Positions 47,691 through 64,000 of a stretch of DNA of 64,000 nt are shown piece after piece. This DNA is from Cladopsammia gracilis (lineage: Eukaryota > Cnidaria > Anthozoa > Scleractinia > Dendrophylliidae), in contig JAJGOT010000210.1 of NCBI GenBank assembly GCA_022457155.1, positions 1,282,501-1,346,500 on the forward strand, read 5' to 3'. A program made the position numbers and the translations under genes. Numbering within the stretch: position 1 is the stretch's first letter; every line of letters begins with the position of its first letter. Below the pieces are notes generated by a model. It was not told where the DNA came from. It was given only the letters and a program-made list of their open reading frames with translations, and did no database searches.

Positions 47691-49960
47691 GCCGGCGGGT
47701 TGCGGAGGAAACCCTTAAGAGGGACTAGCTGATTGCATTCGACACACTGGTTTTCATTCATTTGGTTTTAGCCAGGGCCTTATTGACTAATAAATAACGA
47801 AAGGCGAACCGTACAAATTGACTTAAAACATGAGGGATTTTCGAAAACACGAGAGAAATGTCAGTAGAAAGCCAACGAGCTAAGACAATTACTTTCTATC
47901 CATTCTACGGAGTGTTCTCTGTTATAATAATACATCGTTACCCTTCTTTATTTATCCGCTTTATAATATAAAATTTAAGCTAAAGCGAAGACTAAAATGA
48001 TACTGAGCCGTCAGTGAAAACTTTAATTTATTTCTTCATTATTTGATACAGAATCACTTGTCATGCTATATTTATGTAGTCAGTTACCGAAAAGTCAAAG
48101 TTCACTCTAATAAAACATTTTTCAGCCAATCACGGCGGTTTGTGATACTATACTATCAAGAAACTCGTGTGAAACGTCATTCGACCCAGACGTTGCCTGA
48201 TTCGTGATAGCCTGCAGGCTATATTGACCTATATTCGTGGTAATAATAGGGCCATTTATACCACAGAAAATAAGACGCGTCTTATCTAAGACGCGACTTA
48301 AATAAGACGCGAACCGATCGTATAAACAGTACAAAATAAGCATTCGTGTCTTATTTTAGGCGCGACTTAAATAAGACGCGTCTTATCTTAGAACAGGGTT
48401 TTCAGCTGTTCTTATTTTGTCCGCGTCTTAAATAAGACGTGAACTTCCTCGTATAAATGCTTTCGCGTCCTAAATAATACTTGAACAACAAGTGCGCCAT
48501 ATCAAAAATAAGACGCCAACCATTTATACGTGATCTTCGCGTGTTATATTGGACGCAAACGTATAAATGGTACACTTCGCATCTTATTTTCTCCCGTACA
48601 AATGGCCCTAATGAGCACCAACATACATCGCGAAACGTCTCAAAATAAAATAAATCCCGCCCCCCAGCACCCCCCCGGGGGGGGGGGTGAAGATATTACC
48701 AACGGCAAACTCGACAGAAAACAGCTGTAGGTGATTATTCCGTCAAGCCAATTGAGTTGGGATCTGAATTTAAAAAGATGTATTTGTTTGGACTACAGGT
48801 ATTCTTTGTAATAATCCTGATTCAAATAGATTTAGCGAGCGATCACAGACAGCAAGACGAAATATTAAAGAGCGCTGTTAAAATTGGTCCCGTCACAGCT
48901 GGTTACTGACATAAAGAATAGATGAACAATCGTATTTTTTGGTAGCTGTTCCGAGTTTCAGAAGAAAAGGATTTTTTTGTAGAAAAATAAATGGATCGGA
49001 AAGCAATCCAAGCTGAAAGATAATGATTAACAGTACCGTGAAAGTTGAATTTGGTGTCAGGAGTCAGGTTTATATTCAAACAATTTCTCTGTTTTTTTAA
49101 GCTTCAGTGGCATCAAACATTGAGGGCCGTCAATCCGTGGCCAACCGGAGTAATATTTAAACGTTGTTTACTGTATAAAGTGTCAAAAAGGCATATAGAA
49201 CAGACTAGAAAAACGTATATAAACAGATGTGCAGGTCAATTGATTGTCTTAACCCGCGGTGTAAGTTTAGACTTCGTTTAAACAACCGGTGCTGATAATT
49301 TTGAGAGGACTACCCGTACTAAGACCTTACCGGATCCAACTGTTTTTATTTCACTTCTGTCTCAACCTCTTCTCCTTTCCTGTTTTTTACTTGTTATTTC
49401 AAGAGCTATAAACCGCCGCTCACCGCCTAGAAACGCTCGAAGTCTCTTTTTCGGTGTTCAATTTACTTATTCAACTCAGTTCATGATGACAAGCCTTAGG
49501 GCTATAATATACTCCTTTCTGAGCAGCCGATAACAGCTTTGAAGAGTGCAATCAAGACATTAAGATATGATCGTTTTTCGTTTGGTAGTTCTGATTGGCT
49601 CATGCACTGCACGCGTGCGTTTTATAAAGCTGCAAACACCTGCCTTCATAGTTACTTATGCCGGACAATTTCTGTCGATCTTCAGTTACAATTGATATTT
49701 CCTGCTTTAGAGTTTCAAACATTTGAACGCGTTCGTTTTGATGATTCGGTAATTTTTTGTGGTGGGCGGGGGGGGGGGGGGGGATGCTCTCGTTTCTGAA
49801 ATGGGTTTTGTAGAGTGAAAAGCTAGTGCTAATGCCCAAGTGTTAATACAAAAACATTTTTTGGGGTTTTTAAAATGACTCCAAATCTCCGTGACACTTT
49901 CGCTTTAAGCAACTTCGACGACAACGATAAGAAAATCGTCACTTAAAAAAGTATATCACG
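47691..49960. other. Intergenic, no gene recognised
   Basis: Besides the element at 48247-48610, only a poly-C/G run (about 48668-48688) and a poly-G tract (about 49767-49781) stand out. Short open frames have no recognisable features. Confidence 0.5.
48247..48610. mobile_element. MITE with TAGGGCCATTTATAC ends and AAGACGCG core repeats
   Basis: Inverted ends TAGGGCCATTTATA and CAAATGGCCCTA. The 364-bp interior repeats AATAAGACGCG and its complement many times. No coding sequence. Confidence 0.75.
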
Positions 49961-50047
49961 ATTCTCAGATACTTTTGCTTGCTTTTGAGACGTTAATATA
50001 AAGTCCTATGGATGTCTCAAAAATCAGTCTGTGATTAATCGTGACAC

Positions 50048-50210
50048 AAAACTAATTTCGATTTTGAGACGTCAATACTGCATTATATTGACGGCCTTGG
50101 GAGAAAATATTCCGTATTGGGCTCCGTCGCTTCGCTACTCCGCCTATATTTTCTCCCAAGTAGCCGTCAATATAATGCAGTATTGACGCCTCAAAATCGA
50201 AATTAGTTTT
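50048..50210. mobile_element. Hairpin MITE
   Basis: Ends AAAACTAATTTCGATTTTGA and its inverse. The arms are about 60 bp and nearly perfect, with a loop containing CTCCGTCGCTTCGCTACTCC. Confidence 0.85.
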
Positions 50211-50237
50211 AGAATTTTCGCTCTTTTAAACTACTTT

Positions 50238-50431
50238 GCAATAGGCCATTTGCACGATGACGTCATTTGACTACTACTACCAGAATCCTTCAGTTTTTTG
50301 TTTTGTAGTGCAAATTAGGGCTATTGTTATTTAAACCGCACTGGGATTACAAAATTTAAATAAGAAAGGAAAAACGAAATGAATTCTGGTAGTAGTAGTC
50401 AAATGACGTCATCGTGCAAATGGCCTATTGC
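50238..50431. mobile_element. Hairpin MITE
   Basis: Ends GCAATAGGCCATTTGCACGA and its inverse. The arms are about 55 bp and near perfect. It lies 27 bp from the preceding hairpin. Confidence 0.85.
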
Positions 50432-50730
50432 TCTAATTTGTTAAAATGTGACTGGCTTATCCAGGAGCTGAATTCGTAGGGACGGCGTTCACGTTAGATA
50501 CTAAATAAAACATGAAAAATAAAAACTGAAACTATGGAAGTGAAGTTATTGATGAAATTTTGTCATTAGCATGCAAAAAAAGTCCAAATTAACAGACTCT
50601 GAAGTTTGTGCTTCACTGACACAACAACAACAACAACAGCCTTTATTCGTGTGTCAAATCTAAAATAGCAGTTATACAACCACTAACTGGGGACACTAAA
50701 TACTACCTAAAAATATTACAGTTTTAGAGT

Positions 50731-51480
50731 ACAGTAGAAACCCGCATATAGTGAGAACCTGTATATTTTCAAGTTAGCCTCAAAAGGTTCTTATATAATT
50801 GGTGTTTACTGGGAAATTAGGCTATTTAGGTTGTGAAACAGGTTCTTATTTTCTTAAGAAAGAAATGTTTTTTTTTTGTTGCTCGAAGAATATTGTTACT
50901 GTCGATTGTTTATATAAAATATGCATATAATCATGTCTAAATGACTGCAATCTAAACAAATACAAACCTACTTGATTTGATTTAGAGTGATTTTACTTCA
51001 ACTGTGAAACAGAAACTATTAGTTAGTGTCTAACACTATCTATCACTATCTATTACACTAGCGCTAGACCTTGATAGAGTGATTACAGTTAACCCGTGAA
51101 ACACAATCTAACAATTAGTGTGTGATAGTCCAAATTAAACAAAAGAAAACAATGGAATTATTGTCTAATAGTGCGTACTATTCTACTAACTATTTCACGG
51201 GTTTACTGTAGTCTAATCGCTCTAATATTTGAGGATAATAGAAACTGATACGAAGTACTACGGCGTAAAATCCTACTATCTATTTCACAGTTGAAGTAAA
51301 ACCACTCTATGAGTTCTAAGTTTTAAATGAATTCTATAAAATAAGAACCTGTTTCAAATTTTAGGCTAAAACAGGTTCTTATGTAAAGGTGATCTGAAAT
51401 CTTAGCCTAACAGGTCTAACAGGTCTAACATGTCTAACAGGTTCTCAAAAATTAGGTTCTTGTATGTGGGTTTTTACTGT
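50731..51480. mobile_element. Three-level nested inverted-repeat elements
   Basis: Outer ends ACAGTAGAAACCCGCATATA and TGTGGGTTTTTACTGT. Middle element 50983-51309, ends TAGAGTGATTTTACTTCAAC and inverse. Inner element 51075-51224, ends TAGAGTGATTACAGTTAACC and inverse. The middle and inner termini resemble each other, so they probably belong to one family. A (CAA)n retroelement-like tail lies just before, at about 50621-50640. Confidence 0.75.
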
Positions 51481-51920
51481 GCTAAGAGTAAGTGATAAAA
51501 ATGGCACTACTTTGACTTTTTTTTTTTGGGGGGGGGGGGGGTGGGGTTTCACGTATTTTGTACTGTTACAGCGAAACGTTTACTGTTAGCTGTTTCATGG
51601 CATAAAATTTTGATGTTAGCTATTATTCAGATCCCCCATCACTGAAGGCTTTCATGCAAGAGCTTCATAGGGGGTTCAGGCTATTTAGTTACGAGATAAA
51701 GATGTTGGGGGCTCAGGCATTTTGTACGAGATTGATTAATGTTCTATAGGAGTTCTATGCACGAGGGGACTTCAGGCCTTTTTACGGAATTTACGAGCAG
51801 TGGTCAGGTCCTTTTAACGGGATTTATCCTCTATATATATATGAGGTGCAGGACTTGCATAAGGCTTGATAAGGCAGGATATAAGAAAACAGAAATAGGA
51901 CTGTAACAACAAAGGTACTT

Positions 51921-59589
<7,669 letters not shown>

Positions 59590-59686
59590 GAGTAGGAATC
59601 TAATAACAACGTAAAAACAGGCTTACTGATTATGTACTGAATATTTTGTGAAGTCACCTCGATTACATAAATTTATTTTTAATATA

Positions 59687-59980
59687 ATATTTATTGTATC
59701 ACCGCCGCCAAAATTTTGCCATCGCGCGCGCACACAAAACCACCAGTTATACAGGCTACTAAAAAGCAGTAAGGTCTGATGCCAGCTGATGCCCAGCTCT
59801 AATTTTACAAGTGAAGTCAGATTTGCCAATGTAATTACATTTTAAAAGTTTTATGTTAAAACAAGATGGGTGATTTCATCTGCTCAGTGGGATCAGTGCT
59901 TGAGTCATTATCTCAATTGACAAATGCACTACAGTAATGCACTGCCAATCTGATCTACCGCTCTCTTACTTTGGCCAAGC
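59687..59980. repeat. Duplicated segment, copy 1 (5' flank of ABCC)
   Basis: About 290 bp that recurs at 62552-62864 in the same orientation. Shared blocks include GTATCACCGCCGCCAAAATT, GATGCCAGCTGATGCCCAGC and AATCTGATCTACCGCTC. It begins about 100 bp upstream of the ABCC start codon, so it may include promoter or 5' UTR. Confidence 0.85.
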
Positions 59981-59989
59981 CTGAATATC

Positions 59990-61229
59990 AAGTAGAATGC
60001 TTGGTACAATTACCCGCGTACCGGCGTACGTGAATTCCGCCAAAATACGGATCGCTTCGGAAAGGTCAGCAAATTCAACTTAAAGGGGACACGTAAAACA
60101 CTACAAAAACTAATTAGGTGGTTATCAGAATAACTTCTTATAACAAGGGAAAATTTCAAAGTAAAATATGGTAAAACCGTAAGAGTAGTAAGAGTTTTTC
60201 TAAGGTTTCCCACATCTGCATCAGATAATCACTATAAGTAATTATTACGAAAAACACAAAATAATTACAAAGTGAAAAATAATTGGGAATCAAAAGAATA
60301 TTTGAAAGATTACAAGTTAGTAAAAAACTGGATATAAATAATGAAGTACACGTATGTACCACCTGATCAGGTGATACATTTGCCAATGTAAATGTTACGT
60401 TTCATCAGTACAGCACGACGGCGAATTACGCGTTTCTAATATAAGAGGCGTTAAAAGTCGATAAACGACTTTTCGAGTGTAAATCTTGTATTTTTTTTTT
60501 GTTATGCTCCCATAAGCATACATGATGCTCCGATAAGCAGACGTTATGCTCCCATATAAGCGGACCTTACTAATAAGCGGCATTTTACGGTTATAATAAT
60601 AAAGCTTATTATTGTCTCCTTGCCGGGCTTTTATGGCATAATTTATGACTGCATGATTGATCTTATAATTCCGCGCCAAATCCAGAAGCAGAGGAGCGTG
60701 AATTCTTCAAGCAAAGAAAACAGCGGAAACATTAATATAGATTCAAGACGAAATTTGGAAATAAATGTCATCAAAAGAATAGCTTTTCTGTGCGGCGGTG
60801 TTCCTTTGTCGCCAGTTTGCAAAACGAAATTTTGGGCAGGGACGTTCCTGACTGCGCAGATTGGCATTTGAATTCTGAGCACATGTACATTTTAGAATGC
60901 CTCTCTAACACAGCTTCAGTTGTCTTTGCGTTAATCATCTTATATAGAATAGAAGAAGGGAAATACACGTGAACTGATTGTAATTTAAAGGTCCAACTAA
61001 AGTTACTTTACGACCTGTAAAACCCGGGCCTAATTTTTAACGGTCGGTAAATTGGTAACCGTATATCATTAACATTCCGGTGGCGGGCTTAAAGCTGGAA
61101 AATGCCCCTGTTGGTTTCTTTTACTGAAAACATTTTACGCGTTAACTAGTACACTTCAGCTAGCTATAAAGTAACAGCACACCACAGAAAAGTACTGCAC
61201 GCTTTTTCTGAGCTTTCATTTGAATGGTC

Positions 61230-61264
<35 letters not shown>

Positions 61265-62550
61265 GAATATTTTATCAGGATAACACTGCATCAATGCAAA
61301 AAAAGCACTTTTATCAATGCGGTCCTGTTACAATAAAAATAAAAAATAGAATATTTAGCCCAAAAATATAAACTTTACAGAGTTAATAGAAAACTAAAAT
61401 ATAAGATAATTACGTTACATAAAAAATCCGTTCAAATGTTGCTTAAATGTTGCTCAAAGCACAAGACAGGGTTCAATGGCAGCGTATGATTGCGGCCTTA
61501 TGTCCCAGCTGGGACGAAGAGGATTAGATTAGGGTAGGTTTGGTTAGGTTATACTTACGACAGTTTATACTGACTTCTTACAGCCTGCTAGAGTCATCCT
61601 CCCCAAGCTAAAAGGGAGTAGACTTATAACTTCGATTCTGATAAATGCAAGACGCACGGCAGCAAGGGCGCTGGAAATTTGAATTTATTATACGACAAAG
61701 CGCGCCAAATCGAGAGCAAAAATTAATGACAGGCATGATTATTCCACATAGCATTATTCAATAGATAATTACTGAGGCTCGCAGCATCATTAGGTATACT
61801 TGCAGACAGCTGAGAGCGCAGCCCTCTCTGTATTGAATCTTCGATTTTAACCACCCCTTCCACTGTGGTATTAAAATTAGCACTTATTGTGACTACGTAT
61901 ACAGTGCGATGGTGATTACATAACCCTCAATTCTTCAGTTGTTGTGAGGACTATGTAACTATGATCATGTGTGAAGATGATGTGACGAGAATGTTAAAAA
62001 AAATTGCATACTTTATAAGCCAGAGCACTTTTATGTAGTGCATTGCTCGCTCGGAAGACGAAGCAGCGATTTTTATTACGCAGAGCTGGGGAATGATGCT
62101 TCTAAGGCTGGTTACTTTAATTATTTCGGTCACCTTTTTATCCCCTGCAAACTGTTTTTCATTTTTCTTTTTAAAATAAAGCACAGACATTCCACAGCCA
62201 CTCAGCGCGATTAGCTTTTGCTATATCTGAGTGGCTGTGCTCTTTTTCTTTCACAGTTATTTCCTTTTAATGATTCTGCACTTTTGTATTAAGAGCTCAA
62301 TAAAGATTGTTGTTGTTGTTGTTGAATAAATCCTTCGAGTCAAAGGTTTTATTCCGTGTTCACTTTGTCGGTGTAATCCGTTGAAACTTTCTGTGAACTT
62401 TGGTCATCCTTCGCTGTTTTGGACTAATTATAGTTTGTGATTATTGAAGTAAATGTGAGTGTTTTTAGTCGATAAAATTGGTAAGAAAGCGAATAAAGCA
62501 TTCTAATCTGTGCACATGCGCCTGAACCGTGAAACCAACCCTTTAATATA
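59990..62550. other. Intergenic, no gene recognised
   Basis: Contains repeated ATGCTCC(C)ATAAGC motifs (about 60500-60600), a satellite fragment (about 61150-61235), an (AAT)n tract (61231-61262), and at about 62290-62325 a CAATAAAGATTGTTGTTGTTG tail-like segment (split: CAATAAAGATTG, then TTG repeats) typical of retroelement 3' ends. No open frame has recognisable features. Confidence 0.5.
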
Positions 62551-62551
62551 A

Positions 62552-62864
62552 ATATTTATTGTATCACCGCCGCCAAAATTTTGCCAATCGCGCGCACACA
62601 AAACCACCAGTTAAACAGGCTACTTGATCGATACTTGAAATCAGTAAGGTGTGATGCCAGCTGATGCCCAGCTCTAATTTTCGGCAAGTGAAGTCAGATT
62701 TGCCAATATTATTACATTTTAAAAGTTTTATGTTAAAACAAGATTGTTATGTGGGAATTTGGGATGATTTCATCTGCTCAGTGAGGTCAGTGCTTGAGTC
62801 TTTACTGACAGTCCTGACAAATGCGCTGCCAATCTGATCTACCGCTCGCTTACTTAGGTCAAGC
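62552..62864. repeat. Duplicated segment, copy 2
   Basis: Second copy of the segment at 59687-59980, with a few small indels (for example an extra ATGTGGGAATTTGGG near 62750). It ends within a few bases of the hairpin at 62867-63044. No ABCC coding sequence lies to its left. Confidence 0.85.
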
Positions 62865-62866
62865 TT

Positions 62867-63044
62867 GTCGAATTTTGATCAGTAGGATAAGATGCAACTT
62901 TAGGCAAAGTTTTAAAAAATTCTGTAGGTGGGGTTCAGAGCCACCTTTAATTTTCGAAAAGTTAAGGTGGCTCTGAACCCCACCTACAGAATTTTTTTAA
63001 ACTTTGCCAAAAGTTGCATCTTATCCTACTGATCAAAATTCGAC
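62867..63044. mobile_element. Near-perfect hairpin MITE
   Basis: Arms of about 80 bp (GTCGAATTTTGATCAGTAGG at the left end, inverse at the right), with almost no loop. The centre contains GAGCCACCTT and AAGGTGGCTC. The same AAGGTGGCTC block occurs singly near 3471. Confidence 0.9.
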
Positions 63045-64000
63045 AATAAAAAATGGGGTTCACCGAGTCATTTTTTGAGTTATTAACACTTAAAGCTAAA
63101 ATTAAGAGTGTTTTTAGCACGTTATACTGTTGCTATAGTAACATATCGTGTCACAAAATGATAACAACGTGTTCACCAATCATTGGGCATTCGTTTGATA
63201 TCATGATTGTAGCATCAACTGATAAAGAGTGGTTATAATGACCCGTCAAATTCTAAGTCTTGAAAAGTGCTGGAAACTGTTGGGAGCCACCTTAAAGAAA
63301 TTTTTGTTGCGGGTCAAAGTGTTCGGGAGAATAAAATAAAATCTTGTATGGTTCCAGATAACGGGGCACCAAGTTAAATATAATGTGTGATTATCTTTCA
63401 TCATACAGGTAGTTGCGTAGAATGGAGTTTGTTCTACAGTATTTCATAGCTTTTCCAACATGTCCCGCCAAGATAAGATCGTGTACACACAGCACAAGAC
63501 CGAATATTAAAATTCCAATCACAGCGTCACACTAACTGAATCCATCTATGCAAATACATAACATCGAAATAAGTTTGTTAACTGAACTGAATACTTAAAT
63601 AAATCCTTTATTCTGAACAATGATATTTCTATACCATACTTTCATCCAAGCACTGACTGTACTGAAAAGGGAGTTGTTGAAAAAACCACAGCGTTTACAC
63701 TTGCACGTACGCTTGTCTCGCGCCAGTTTGTAGTCAGTTTCTTGTGCTTTTGCTTGCTCATGCTTACGCTTCAGTAAGCTTGTGTTGCGTGTAAACAAGC
63801 CTTAATGGACGAAAATCGAGGTGTTGCCTTAAATGATTTAGTATTGATTGCTTATGACAACTACTGACCAAGCCAATACCGAAAACGAAAACGAGAAAAA
63901 AGGGATTTCCACAAAAAATGTGTGAATTGAAATTACCGCCACGGTAACAATTTTTAGTTTTTGTTATATATTAACACTGAGAATCAGAAAATACTGCTGA
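63045..64000. other. Right end, no gene recognised
   Basis: Only short frames without features. A GAGCCACCTTAAAG block near 63285 may be an end of another hairpin-family element. Confidence 0.4.

Overview
This is nuclear DNA from an animal, most likely a cnidarian and plausibly a stony coral. That is inferred from split genes with GT-AG introns, a bacterial-type NADP glutamate dehydrogenase encoded in one long exon, and a dense load of short hairpin (MITE-like) elements, Penelope-like and LINE remnants and microsatellites. No ribosomal RNA gene, CRISPR array or bacterial operon was seen.

Four protein genes can be supported. (1) Positions 4828-6228 (+): NADP-dependent glutamate dehydrogenase. 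(2) 7694-14963 (-): NUBP2/Cfd1, a cytosolic iron-sulfur cluster assembly P-loop ATPase. It has nine exons whose phases join perfectly (275 aa), and its second intron holds a decayed hAT-type transposon. (3) 17838-40007 (-): a Polycomb-type chromatin protein of the Sfmbt family (FCS zinc finger, MBT repeats, SLED, SAM; about 1,660 aa). Twenty coding exons were resolved, and phase arithmetic suggests one further small exon is missing. (4) 51921-59589 (-): a full-length ABCC4/MRP4-like ABC exporter in six exons, with a one-base frameshift in the first nucleotide-binding domain. The three minus-strand genes lie head to tail; the dehydrogenase converges on NUBP2. They are functionally unrelated, as is normal for an animal genome.

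The rest is introns and intergenic DNA full of repeats. 1-4.8 kb: nested inverted-repeat elements, then the 3' end of a Penelope-like retroelement carrying a hammerhead-ribozyme motif with complementary stems. 40-51.9 kb: a gene-poor interval with a 106-bp satellite and several palindromic elements, including a three-level nested set at 50.7-51.5 kb. 60-64 kb: gene-free DNA with a second copy of the ABCC 5' flank and a long hairpin.

The most unusual observations are the Penelope-linked ribozyme, a 41-bp tandem array that has copied the 5' splice site of an Sfmbt exon about twelve times (each unit also carrying a CCAAT box), an Sfmbt gene with three rather than four MBT repeats, the ABCC frameshift, and TTAA-flanked elements whose interior resembles the 106-bp satellite.
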